A stretch of 64,000 nt of DNA from Cecembia calidifontis (GTDB lineage Bacteria > Bacteroidota > Bacteroidia > Cytophagales > Cyclobacteriaceae), in assembly GCF_004216715.1 (NCBI RefSeq), contig NZ_SGXG01000001.1, positions 1,426,001 through 1,490,000 on the forward strand, in the 5' to 3' direction. Under the pieces are notes generated by a model that saw only the letters and a list, made by a program, of their open reading frames with translations, had not been told where the DNA came from and did not search any database. The position numbers and the translations under genes were made by a program. Below, in pieces: positions 16,126-24,729 of the stretch. How positions within the stretch are numbered: position 1 is the first letter of the stretch; each line of letters opens with the position of its first letter.

Positions 16126-17343
16126 GAACTTTAATCGGATTACTTCTTTTTCAGTCAGGAACCTATAATTCCCTCTCGGGAGGTCTTTTTTGTCAAGACC
16201 TGCATACATCACCCTATCCAAAGCTACAACTTCATATCCGAGGTGGGCAAAAATTCTCCTGACAATTCTATTCCTTCCCAAGTGGATTTCCAGACCCAAG
16301 ATGGTTCGGTCTTTGGACAAAACCTGCATGTCATCTACCTGGGCCAATCCGTCTTCTAATTGAAGCCCTTCCAAAATTGCTTTTTCATCATTTTGAGTCA
16401 AGGGCTTATCTAAGGTCACCTGGTAAATTTTCTTGACGTTATTGGAAGGATGTGAGAGTTTGGCCGCCAGTTCCCCGTCATTGGTGAAAAGCAACAGACC
16501 GGTAGTATTCCTATCCAACCTTCCCACAGGGAATACCCGCTCTTCACAGGCGTTGGCAATCAGGTTCATCACCGTTTTCCTTTCCATAGGATCTTCCGTT
16601 GTGGTAATGAAGTCCTTGGGTTTGTTCAAGAGAAGATAAACAGGTTTTTCTGGATTGATCAGCTTGCCTTTGTACTGCACCTTATCCCCTGGTTTTACCT
16701 TATATCCCATCTCTTTAATCACCTGCCCGTTGACTGTAATGTCGCCTTTTTGGATAAGCTCATCTGCTTCCCTCCTGGAGCAAATGCCTGAATTGGAGAT
16801 GTATTTGTTCAGACGGATATCCTCTGATTTGTTTTTCTTTTTGTGGTTTTGCTCAAGTTTTTCAAAATTGTACTCCGGTCTTTCCTCATTGATAGGTTTG
16901 GCAAAGGGTTTTTTGAAGTTTTTCTTAGGATAGCGGGTGTCTTTGGAATACTTATCAGCCGGCACCCATTCATGGACCGGTTTTTCATCCTTGCCCCTTC
17001 CTTTGTAAACTTTTTTGAATTCGCCTTCGGTGCGTTTTTCATCTGAGCGGAAACTGTAAGGCTTCTGAGGACCTTTATTTCGGCCGTCATTGGAATACCT
17101 GGATTTCTCACCATAAGCAGGCTTGTCAAATCCTTTTCCCTTATCGAACCCCTTCCCTTTATCGAACCCTTTATCCTTGTTGTATTCTCTTTTCTCGGTT
17201 CGGGAGTCTTTTGAAAATTCTGTTTTTTTATCTCCTCTTTTGTCAAAAAAATCTTTCTTAGGCCCAAATTTTACGCCCGTCTTCTTTGAATCCATTCTGC
17301 CTTCTCCATTGAAGCCAGTTCTTCTGTTATTATCTTTTCTCAT
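16117..17343 (-). CDS. rluB: 23S rRNA pseudouridine synthase, RluB-like, with long basic N-terminal extension
   Basis: It isomerises a uridine of 23S rRNA. The catalytic part is complete: an S4 RNA-binding domain (IRLNKYISNSGICSRREADE) followed by the RsuA/RluB synthase domain with PVGRLDRNTTGLLLFTNDGE, whose Asp is the catalytic residue, and LGRNRIVRRIFAHLGYEV. The first 160 or so of 408 residues are an unusual low-complexity tail rich in Lys, Arg, Gly and Asp, with tandem KGFD(K)GKG repeats. This is probably disordered RNA-binding sequence, common in Bacteroidota but not in E. coli RluB. I chose the ATG at 17343. The frame stays open to 17481, but that would overlap murQ. Confidence 0.88.
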   Translation of the reverse strand: MRKDNNRRTGFNGEGRMDSKKTGVKFGPKKDFFDKRGDKKTEFSKDSRTEKREYNKDKGFDKGKGFDKGKGFDKPAYGEKSRYSNDGRNKGPQKPYSFRSDEKRTEGEFKKVYKGRGKDEKPVHEWVPADKYSKDTRYPKKNFKKPFAKPINEERPEYNFEKLEQNHKKKNKSEDIRLNKYISNSGICSRREADELIQKGDITVNGQVIKEMGYKVKPGDKVQYKGKLINPEKPVYLLLNKPKDFITTTEDPMERKTVMNLIANACEERVFPVGRLDRNTTGLLLFTNDGELAAKLSHPSNNVKKIYQVTLDKPLTQNDEKAILEGLQLEDGLAQVDDMQVLSKDRTILGLEIHLGRNRIVRRIFAHLGYEVVALDRVMYAGLDKKDLPRGNYRFLTEKEVIRLKFFL

Positions 17344-17446
17344 GTCGGTGCAGCATCTCTGCTGGATTAATTGAATCCTTTTATTCAGGGATTTAGATGT
17401 CCAATCCCAAAAGGACCACAAAGTTAGCGAAAGTATTCCGAATATC

Positions 17447-18268
17447 TCAGCCTTTGTTGTTGTTCTGGTAGAAAGCTTCAACAGCGGCCCTTACAGAACC
17501 GTGCTGGAGCAACATTTCATGGGCTTCTTCTTCATTGAGCCCTGTGCTTTCCATGATCATCCTGGTCCCTCTGTTCACCAGTTTTTTATTGGAAAGCTGC
17601 ATGTCCACCATTTTGTTCCCTTTTACCCGGCCAAGTTTGATCATGGTGGTTGTAGATATCATGTTCAAAACCATTTTCTGGGCTGTACCGGCTTTCATTC
17701 TGGTACTTCCTGTTACAAATTCCGGTCCTACCACGACTTGGATGGGATATTCCACTGCTTCGGACAACGGCGAATTCAGGTTGCAAGTAATACATCCGGT
17801 AAGCAGTCCCTTTTTTCTAGCTGCTTTTACACCTCCAATCACATAGGGGGTGGTACCGGAAGCTGCAATTCCTATGACCGTGTCATTTTCATTGAATCCG
17901 AATTGTTGGATGTCTTTCCATGCCTGATCAGCATCGTCTTCGGCATTTTCTACTGCTTTCCGGATGGCCTGATCACCTCCTGCAATGATCCCTACGACCC
18001 AATCAAATGGAACTCCATAGGTAGGCGGACATTCTGAGGCATCTAAAATACCGAGCCTTCCACTCGTGCCGGCACCGATATAAAACAGCCTTCCACCGTT
18101 TTTCATTCTTGGAACGATTTGTTCTACCAAAGCGGCTATTTCGGGAAGTTGTTGTTCTACGGCAAGTGCTACTTTTTTATCTTCTTTGTTGATATTTTCG
18201 AGCAGGGTGGGAATGTCCATCTGTTCGAGGTTATCATAGAGCGAACTGCTTTCGGTTGTGCTTTTCAT
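17447..18268 (-). CDS. murQ: N-acetylmuramic acid 6-phosphate etherase
   Basis: It cleaves the lactyl ether of MurNAc-6-phosphate to give GlcNAc-6-phosphate and lactate, a step of peptidoglycan recycling in the cytoplasm. The 273-residue SIS-domain protein has FYIGAGTSGRLGILDASECPPTYG (the family signature, residues about 62-85), GIAASGTTPYVIGG and EFVTGSTRMKAGTAQKMVLN. Its ATG overlaps the stop of the amino-sugar kinase gene by four bases (18265-18268), so the two are coupled and likely supply each other's substrate. Confidence 0.95.
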   Translation of the reverse strand: MKSTTESSSLYDNLEQMDIPTLLENINKEDKKVALAVEQQLPEIAALVEQIVPRMKNGGRLFYIGAGTSGRLGILDASECPPTYGVPFDWVVGIIAGGDQAIRKAVENAEDDADQAWKDIQQFGFNENDTVIGIAASGTTPYVIGGVKAARKKGLLTGCITCNLNSPLSEAVEYPIQVVVGPEFVTGSTRMKAGTAQKMVLNMISTTTMIKLGRVKGNKMVDMQLSNKKLVNRGTRMIMESTGLNEEEAHEMLLQHGSVRAAVEAFYQNNNKG

Positions 18269-19107
18269 AGTAAGTTCTGGTGGAATAGGCTAAGTCCCGC
18301 TATCGGGGATTCAATGATCAAATTGACATGGATGTCAGCATCGTATGCGGCACTCCTGAGAATATCACTGTTGTAGAAAGCAATAGATCCCACAAAGTTC
18401 ACTTTCTTCTTTTTGTAATTTTCATATTTCATGACATGCTTTTTGAAGAAGTCCTGAAACGCGTTGTAATACAGCATGTAACAATAAGGCTCACTTTTGT
18501 TTTCGGTAATAAATCGGCAGAAGCTAGCCATATACCTGCCAGGGAATGGCCTTTGGTACACATTTTCAATGATGGTCTGTGTGTCCAGCTGGAATTTATC
18601 CAGGACTTTTTCCCTGATTTTTTTTGGCATTTCCTCATGGATAAAGTCTGCCAAAAATTTTCTTCCGATATAGGCACCACCTCCTTCATCTCCCAATATA
18701 TATCCCGGAGCAGGTCTTTTGTCGATAATAACCTCTCCATCATAATCACAGCTGTTTGATCCTGTACCCAATATGCAGGCTATCCCTGCTTCATGTCCAC
18801 AAGTGGCCCTAGCAGCCGCCATCATATCATGGTCCACAAATATTTCAGCATGTCTAAAAACAGTTCTCAAGCCATTTTCTACCTGTTCCCGGTTTTTTGC
18901 TGAGGTGCATCCTGCCCCATAATAATAAACGACATCAACTTCGCCCCGCAAATTCAACAAAAATTCATCCTGCAAATCACTGGCCATTTCCGCGGCAGTT
19001 TGATAGTTGGGATTGAACCCTATGCCCCGATGTTGGGCGATTTCTCCTTTTTTATTGATCAGCCGCCAGTCTGTTTTGCTTGCTCCGCTGTCCGCTATGA
19101 GTATCAT
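18265..19107 (-). CDS. BadF/BadG-type N-acetylglucosamine (or muramic acid) kinase
   Basis: This 280-residue ASKHA-fold kinase has phosphate-1 motif ILIADSGASKTDWRL at the N-terminus, the adenosine-side motif ILGTGSNSC, and a DEGGGAYIG substrate loop. The family phosphorylates GlcNAc and related amino sugars with ATP. Translational coupling to murQ points to phosphorylation of recycled MurNAc or GlcNAc, but that is inferred from context. Its start overlaps the stop of the cytochrome b5-like gene by four bases. Confidence 0.88.
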   Translation of the reverse strand: MILIADSGASKTDWRLINKKGEIAQHRGIGFNPNYQTAAEMASDLQDEFLLNLRGEVDVVYYYGAGCTSAKNREQVENGLRTVFRHAEIFVDHDMMAAARATCGHEAGIACILGTGSNSCDYDGEVIIDKRPAPGYILGDEGGGAYIGRKFLADFIHEEMPKKIREKVLDKFQLDTQTIIENVYQRPFPGRYMASFCRFITENKSEPYCYMLYYNAFQDFFKKHVMKYENYKKKKVNFVGSIAFYNSDILRSAAYDADIHVNLIIESPIAGLSLFHQNLL

Positions 19108-19340
19108 ATCTTTTCTTCAAGTTTTCCTACTGGCTCAAACTTCAGGAATACATGGGCTGTATGGGGGGCATCTTGAAGTTCTTCACTTAGGTCTTGCCCT
19201 GCCCAATGTTCATAATGCTTTCCGTTTTTCCAGAGCCGGGATTGGGTGACATCATAAATGATCCCCTGATAGGCAACCCAAATTTCAGGCCTGTCCTGCC
19301 CGTTTCGCAGGGCAAGCTGTTGCTTGGTGTAGGTTTTCAT
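19104..19340 (-). CDS. small cytochrome b5-like heme-binding protein
   Basis: This 78-residue single-domain protein has the cytochrome b5 fold of the small predicted heme/steroid-binding family (COG4892-like). WVAYQGIIYDVTQSRLW, then KHYEHWAGQDLSEELQDAPH, gives candidate axial histidines His45 and His60. It has no signal peptide or membrane anchor. It begins at the base next to the stop codon of the arginase-fold gene and overlaps the kinase start, so it is inside a tightly packed operon. The electron partner is unknown. Confidence 0.8.
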   Translation of the reverse strand: MKTYTKQQLALRNGQDRPEIWVAYQGIIYDVTQSRLWKNGKHYEHWAGQDLSEELQDAPHTAHVFLKFEPVGKLEEKI

Positions 19341-20492
19341 CTACATCAACTTAAGCTGTGCATTGATCCATCTTTCAGGAATTTCACCGGATTGGGCCAT
19401 TTGATAATCTTGGTAGCTACATGGGATTATACTGGTCCGATCAAACTTATCCTGTTCACTCTGAGGAATCTCCATCCACCATTTATCACTTCTTTTACTT
19501 TTATAGAATACGATAATAGAGGGTTTGGTGTCCAAAGATACGGTATATTTGATATAGTCGCTGCTTTTGAATGAAAGGCTGTCCTTCCTGTCATAAAATC
19601 CTTCAATAAAATACCATATCATAGTGGCTATGACAGACGCGGTCTTGTTCCTACTGTCATCATAATAGGGCTGATAACCATAAATGCCCATAGAGGACAA
19701 TTTTTCGTTCATTCCGGCAAACCTACAAATCTGGCAAGCTTCCTCTCCCGTGAGTCCAAAAGGTTGGGCATCGGCAGCCCCCGGTGCATCAGATGAATTG
19801 ATGGCCGAAATGTTAAAACTCAATAAGTCAGCGTTTCTGATAATGGGTTCCACCTCTTTGAAATTATGTCTGAGATTGCCCAAACGTACATGTTCAAAGT
19901 ACAATTTCTCCATCACATTGATGAGGTCCTGGTCTACCAAAAAACTCTGATAGGCCAAATGACTATAATTGAACAGAAAATTGGGCTGATGCAGAATGAT
20001 GTCCTGGGAATGAACCTCCGTGGGCTGACCTTCATCCTCCATGTCCAGTTTGGCGTCAACAGTTACCATGGAAATCATCTTTTTCAGTCCTTCATAGGCA
20101 AGAAACTGTCCGAAATCCAGGTCGTGCGTTCCTCCAAAGAAAATGGGCAGGATTTGCTTTTTGATCAGGTATTCCCCTACTGTCTGTATGTATCGTATGG
20201 ATTCTTTTCTGTTTTCGCCCAGCTTAAGGTCTCCCAGATCCACAATTTTGTACAGCCCATGACCTTTCTTCAGTTGGTACAATTTTTCTCTGATTTCCAG
20301 GGAAGCCCTCTCGAGTGTGTCACTGTTTTTCATGCCTCTTTTTTCTTTGAGGCCGATGAGGGCAATCTGCATTCCCCTGATGTCAGGAAAATCCTCTACA
20401 TAAGGATGTATGTAGTTAAAAAATGAATTGTGAGAATACGAATGCTGTATGAGTGTTTCCGGTATGGGATCAAAGAATGACTTAAGGTTCAT
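19341..20492 (-). CDS. arginase/formimidoylglutamase-fold protein with degraded metal site
   Basis: This 383-residue ureohydrolase-fold protein is of the kind annotated formimidoylglutamase in Bacteroidota. The six metal ligands of true enzymes (H, D-H-D, D-D) are only half kept. His123 in GGTHDL is present. The VDAHxD motif reads VDAKLD (Asp146, Lys148, Asp150). The SxDxDxxDP motif reads SFNISAINSSD (Asn227, Ser229). Loss of three ligands argues against a normal di-manganese hydrolase, and no hut genes lie nearby. It opens the minus-strand unit with the cytochrome b5-like, kinase and murQ genes. A structural or binding role seems more likely than catalysis. Confidence 0.82.
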   Translation of the reverse strand: MNLKSFFDPIPETLIQHSYSHNSFFNYIHPYVEDFPDIRGMQIALIGLKEKRGMKNSDTLERASLEIREKLYQLKKGHGLYKIVDLGDLKLGENRKESIRYIQTVGEYLIKKQILPIFFGGTHDLDFGQFLAYEGLKKMISMVTVDAKLDMEDEGQPTEVHSQDIILHQPNFLFNYSHLAYQSFLVDQDLINVMEKLYFEHVRLGNLRHNFKEVEPIIRNADLLSFNISAINSSDAPGAADAQPFGLTGEEACQICRFAGMNEKLSSMGIYGYQPYYDDSRNKTASVIATMIWYFIEGFYDRKDSLSFKSSDYIKYTVSLDTKPSIIVFYKSKRSDKWWMEIPQSEQDKFDRTSIIPCSYQDYQMAQSGEIPERWINAQLKLM

Positions 20493-20547
20493 AAATTTGG
20501 TTTAAGCTGAATTCAAAATTAAAATAAAAAAGCTGGAGAAAAATAAA

Positions 20548-20569
20548 AAGTCCCGCATTTGCGGGACTT
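20548..20569 (-). terminator. intrinsic terminator of nqrF
   Basis: The stem AAGTCCCGCA / TGCGGGACTT with a two-base centre lies directly after the nqrF stop codon. On the minus strand it is followed by TTTTATTTTT. Confidence 0.88.
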
Positions 20570-20577
20570 GAGTTATA

Positions 20578-21873
20578 TTAACCACCGAAGTCGTCAAATC
20601 TGATGTTTTCCTGAGGTATTCCCATGTCATCCAACAGCTTCAATACTGCCGCATTCATCAAAGGAGGTCCGCAGAGGTAATATTCAACCTCATCTGGCTC
20701 AGGATGGTATTTCAGGTAGTTGTCATATAGTACCTGGTGGATAAATCCAACATAGCCATCACCGTCATCGTCCAGAGATTTTTTAATCTTCCAGTTGTCT
20801 TCCGGAAGTGGTTCGGAAAGACCGATATAGAATTTAAAGTTCGGGAAATCTTTTTCGATGTTTCTGAAATGAGGTACATAGAACAATTCCTTCTTAGATC
20901 TACCTCCATACCAGTAAGAAACTTTTCTATTGGTCTTTTCAGTGTGGAACAAGTGGAAAATATGGGATCTCAAAGGAGCCATACCTGCACCACCACCAAT
21001 GTAAATCATTTCTCTTTGTGTAGGGTTGATATGGAATTCTCCATAAGGGCCTGAAATGGTTACCTTATCTCCAGGTTTTCTGGAGAAGACGTAAGAGGAA
21101 CATACGCCTGGGTTGACATCCATCCACTTGTTGTTGGCTCTGTCCCATGGTGGGGTAGCGATACGGATGGTCAACATGATGATGTTACCTTCAGCTGGGT
21201 GATTGGCCATGGAGTAAGCCCTGAAGAGCTCTTCGTCATTTCTCATGACAAGATCCCAAAGACCAAATTTATCCCAATCACTCTTGTAAACATCTGCTGG
21301 GTGACCCAATTCAGGATGTGGCGTGATGTCCATATCCTTAAAGCTCACAGTAATTGGCGGAACGTCAATCTGAATATAACCTCCTGATTCAAAGTGAAGG
21401 GTTTCCCCTTCAGGTAATTTCACTTTGAACTCCTTGATAAAGGTGGATACGTTATAATTGGAGATAACTTCACATTCCCACTTCTTGATACCGAAGATTT
21501 CTTCAGGGATTCTGATCTTCATGTCAGATTTTACTTTTACCTGACAGGAAAGTCTGACTTTTCCTTGTTTTTCAGCCCTGCTAAGGTGACCTTCTTCAGT
21601 TGGGAGAACTTCTCCTCCTCCTTCTTCTATGACGCACTTACACATGGCACAAGTACCGCCACCTCCACAAGCAGAGGGAAGGAAGATTTTATTGTTGCCC
21701 AAAGTACTCAATAAGGTAGAACCTGCAGAAGTAACAATGGTCTTTTCCCCATTGATTACAATCTTCACGTCACCTGAGGACACCAATTTGGACTGGGCAA
21801 ACAACAGAATAAAAACCAGTAGCAAAATAATCAGCGTAAATGCTACTATCGAAGTAATAATTACTGAACCCAT
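20578..21873 (-). CDS. nqrF: Na+-translocating NADH:quinone reductase subunit F
   Basis: It is the NADH-oxidising entry subunit of the sodium-pumping Na+-NQR complex. The 431-residue protein has an N-terminal membrane helix (residues about 4-26) and a 2Fe-2S domain with Cys69, Cys75, Cys78 and Cys110. An FAD/NADH reductase domain follows, with FRAYSMANHP for FAD and GGGAGMAPLRSH for NADH. nqrA-E usually precede nqrF in one operon, but here the upstream gene is accD. Either the operon is split or this is a separate copy. It has its own promoter-like sequence and terminator. Confidence 0.93.
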   Translation of the reverse strand: MGSVIITSIVAFTLIILLLVFILLFAQSKLVSSGDVKIVINGEKTIVTSAGSTLLSTLGNNKIFLPSACGGGGTCAMCKCVIEEGGGEVLPTEEGHLSRAEKQGKVRLSCQVKVKSDMKIRIPEEIFGIKKWECEVISNYNVSTFIKEFKVKLPEGETLHFESGGYIQIDVPPITVSFKDMDITPHPELGHPADVYKSDWDKFGLWDLVMRNDEELFRAYSMANHPAEGNIIMLTIRIATPPWDRANNKWMDVNPGVCSSYVFSRKPGDKVTISGPYGEFHINPTQREMIYIGGGAGMAPLRSHIFHLFHTEKTNRKVSYWYGGRSKKELFYVPHFRNIEKDFPNFKFYIGLSEPLPEDNWKIKKSLDDDGDGYVGFIHQVLYDNYLKYHPEPDEVEYYLCGPPLMNAAVLKLLDDMGIPQENIRFDDFGG

Positions 21874-21924
21874 TTATTATAAATTTTACTTTTGATTTTT
21901 CCGTCTAAAGCCTATTCCGGCCCA

Positions 21925-21958
21925 CAAATATATTTATAAATCAATAAAATCGGCCAAA
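21925..21958 (-). promoter_or_regulatory. putative promoter of nqrF
   Basis: On the minus strand, TTTG (21955-21958) and TATATTTG (21925-21932) are separated by 22 bases. The -7 element is a perfect match, 50 bases before the start codon. Confidence 0.5.
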
Positions 21959-22011
21959 GTTGAATTTTATTTTAACCACTGGACGACTTAATCCATAAAC
22001 GCATTTCCTGC

Positions 22012-22854
22012 CTAATTGTTGAGCAATCTTAGGAGTGTTGTCAATCTGTTTTTCAACTGTCTCCTATCGATGATGAAATCCAAAAAACCATGTTCGAGTA
22101 CAAATTCGGAACTCTGGAATCCTTTTGGCAAATCTTTACCGATTGTCTCACGGATAACCCTTGGTCCGGCGAAGCCGATCAATGCCCCCGGTTCGGCAAT
22201 ATTGAAATCACCTAGCATCGCATACGAAGCAGTGACCCCTCCGGTTGTGGGATCTGTCAATAAAGATATGTAAGGGATTCCGGCTTTGTCCAAAAGTGCC
22301 AGCTTGGCAGAAGTTTTGGCCATTTGCATTAAGCTGAAGCCTGCTTCCATCATTCGGGCCCCACCGGATTTGGAGATCATTAAAAAAGGGATTTTATGCT
22401 TGAGAGCGTAATCAATTGCCCTGGCGATTTTTTCACCGACCACAGAACCCATCGACCCCCCAATAAAATTGAAATCCATACAGGCTACGACAAGGTCAAA
22501 CCCATTCATTTTTCCTACGGCAGTCCTGACTGCATCGTTCAATCCTGTTTTTTCAATGGTTTGTTGAATCCTGGAAGTGTAGGTTTTGGAATCCACAAAT
22601 TTCAGCGGATCCCCGGATTTCATATTTGCATCCAACTCCTTGAATTGGTTATTGTCAAAAAGAATTTCGAAATATTCTTTAGATCCAATTTTTACATGGT
22701 AGTCATCATCCGGGCAAACATAGGAATTGTTCTTTAATTCCCTGGTATGGATAATATTGCCCTTTGGGGTTTTGAACCACAACCCGTCCGGAGCATCTTT
22801 TTTTTCTTCCGTAGAGGTTTTGATTCCTTTGTCTGTTCTTTTAAACCAAGCCAT
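22012..22854 (-). CDS. accD: acetyl-CoA carboxylase carboxyltransferase subunit beta, no zinc finger
   Basis: With AccA it transfers carboxyl from biotin to acetyl-CoA, making malonyl-CoA for fatty acid synthesis. The 280-residue crotonase-fold protein has GGSMGSVVGEKI and KSGGARMMEAGFSLMQM. E. coli AccD starts with a four-cysteine zinc ribbon. The matching stretch here reads LWFKTPKGNIIHTREL and YVCPDDDYH, so three of four cysteines are gone (only Cys47 remains) and no zinc can be bound in the usual way. From memory this is common in Bacteroidota AccD, so it is lineage-typical and not a defect. Confidence 0.93.
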   Translation of the reverse strand: MAWFKRTDKGIKTSTEEKKDAPDGLWFKTPKGNIIHTRELKNNSYVCPDDDYHVKIGSKEYFEILFDNNQFKELDANMKSGDPLKFVDSKTYTSRIQQTIEKTGLNDAVRTAVGKMNGFDLVVACMDFNFIGGSMGSVVGEKIARAIDYALKHKIPFLMISKSGGARMMEAGFSLMQMAKTSAKLALLDKAGIPYISLLTDPTTGGVTASYAMLGDFNIAEPGALIGFAGPRVIRETIGKDLPKGFQSSEFVLEHGFLDFIIDRRQLKNRLTTLLRLLNN

Positions 22855-23090
22855 ATTTACATGTTTAGTTCCGAAATTCTCATTTCAGGGACTACAAATT
22901 TATAGGTATTCTCCATTAAATAAAATTTACCAATGGTCTTAGTCCTAATTTCCTTCAGGGATGGTATGCCATGAAGGTCTGATAATTTTCTTGCTGCAAT
23001 GAAAAAAATCAGAATATTGTTTAAATCCTGAAATTATCATTGGTATTTTGATGAAAATGGATGAAATTTCCCTGCTTAATTCCCTTTGAT

Positions 23091-24728
23091 ATGGCTTTGA
23101 CCACCTTACTGCTTTTGTCTGGTATTATCTTGCTGACAGCTTATTTCACTTATGGTAAATACGTTTATAACAAATTTGGCCTCACCGATAAAAGGAAAGC
23201 CCCATCCCATATGTACAAGGATGGTGTTGATTATGTGCCAAGTAAGCCTGTAGTGGTACTAGGCCATCATTTTGCCTCCATTGCAGGAGCTGGACCAATT
23301 GTTGGGCCTATCATAGCAGTAACTTTTGGGTGGATACCGGCAGTCATTTGGATCCTGTTGGGAGGGATATTTTTTGGTGCGGTCCATGATTTGGGCAGTA
23401 TGGCTGCTTCCTTGAGAAACCAGGGCAAGTCCATTGGCGTGATCATTCAAAACAATATTGGTCAAAAAGGCAAACAGTTTTTCATCCTTTTCAGCTTTTC
23501 TACCCTGATTCTTATCATAGGGGTATTTGCTGATATTATCGCCAAAACTTTTGTCAACAATGCCGGTGTGGCCTCAGCATCTATCCTTTTCATTGTTCTG
23601 GCGGTTGCTTTTGGTCTCGTCAGTAAAGTGGTGGGCAATAGCAGAACAGCATTTGTGCTCATTTCGGCAATCGGAGTGATATTGATGTATTATTTTGTCT
23701 ATTTGGGAATGCAACTTCCCTTTGAACTTGATTATCAGACCTGGGTATATGTATTGCTTGCGTATGCTTTTATTGCATCTGTCACCCCTGTATCCATGTT
23801 GCTTCAGCCAAGGGATTACCTTAACAGTTTTCTCTTATATGGATTGATCATTTCCGCTGTAATTGGGGTTTTCATCGCCAATCCGCAGATCAAAATGGAT
23901 ACGGATATTTATATCAATTCCGATAATCTGGGTTATTTATTTCCTGTATTGTTTGTGACCATTGCCTGTGGGGCAATCAGTGGATTTCATTCTTTGGTTG
24001 CATCAGGGACAACCTCCAAGCAGCTGGACAAGGAAAGCGATGCCAAAGTGGTGGGTTTTGGGGGAATGCTGATTGAATCTTTCCTTGCCATCATTTCTGT
24101 GGGAGCGGTGATTGTGCTGAGTAGGGGGGAATACCTGGGAAGGTTGGGAGAGGAAGGTCCTGTGCCGCTTTTTGCCAGTGGGCTAGGAAGTATGATTTCT
24201 TCCATGGGCATTTCGGAAAATTTTGCCGTAGGCTTTGTGGCATTGACCGTTTCTGCTTTTGCATTGACCACTTTGGATACCTGTACACGTTTGGCAAGGT
24301 TTACCTTGCAGGAGTATTTTGAAGATGTAAAGCACCCAGTGGGTGCCAAAGTTTCCCAAAACAGATACCTTTCAACGACGGTGGTTGTCATTTTATCCAT
24401 CCTGCTTTTGGCTTCAGGAGGTTTCAGTACCCTTTGGCCCATCTTTGGTTCTGCCAATCAACTCTTGGCCGCCTTGGCATTGCTGACTGTGGCAGTTTGG
24501 CTGATGAAACAAAAAATCAGCGCTACTTTCGTTACCATACCCATGTTTTTTATGTTCACTGTTACCTTGACCTCCTTGGGGCTTTTTGCCTGGAAAAATT
24601 TCCAAAGTCAGGTGTATGTTTTATCGGTAATTGCAGCCCTGCTTTTTATTCTTTCCATTGCCCTGATTGTACTGGCATCCAAAAGTCTGAAAAAAGAAAT
24701 AGAGAAGCCGGTGAAATTATCCCAATAG
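23091..24728 (+). CDS. CstA-family transporter (carbon starvation / peptide or pyruvate transport)
   Basis: This polytopic inner-membrane protein has 545 residues and about 14-16 helices. The N-terminal part has YGKYVYNKFGL, then HHFASIAGAGPIVGPIIA, the hallmark of the CstA family, and CGAISGFHSLVASGTTSKQL. E. coli members import peptides (CstA) or pyruvate (BtsT/YjiY), and the substrate here is unknown. I chose the ATG at 23091 over 23061 because it places the first helix at the start as in homologues. It is a monocistronic plus-strand gene, convergent with the DUF3179 gene one base away. Confidence 0.9.
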   Translation: MALTTLLLLSGIILLTAYFTYGKYVYNKFGLTDKRKAPSHMYKDGVDYVPSKPVVVLGHHFASIAGAGPIVGPIIAVTFGWIPAVIWILLGGIFFGAVHDLGSMAASLRNQGKSIGVIIQNNIGQKGKQFFILFSFSTLILIIGVFADIIAKTFVNNAGVASASILFIVLAVAFGLVSKVVGNSRTAFVLISAIGVILMYYFVYLGMQLPFELDYQTWVYVLLAYAFIASVTPVSMLLQPRDYLNSFLLYGLIISAVIGVFIANPQIKMDTDIYINSDNLGYLFPVLFVTIACGAISGFHSLVASGTTSKQLDKESDAKVVGFGGMLIESFLAIISVGAVIVLSRGEYLGRLGEEGPVPLFASGLGSMISSMGISENFAVGFVALTVSAFALTTLDTCTRLARFTLQEYFEDVKHPVGAKVSQNRYLSTTVVVILSILLLASGGFSTLWPIFGSANQLLAALALLTVAVWLMKQKISATFVTIPMFFMFTVTLTSLGLFAWKNFQSQVYVLSVIAALLFILSIALIVLASKSLKKEIEKPVKLSQ

Positions 24729-24729
24729 A

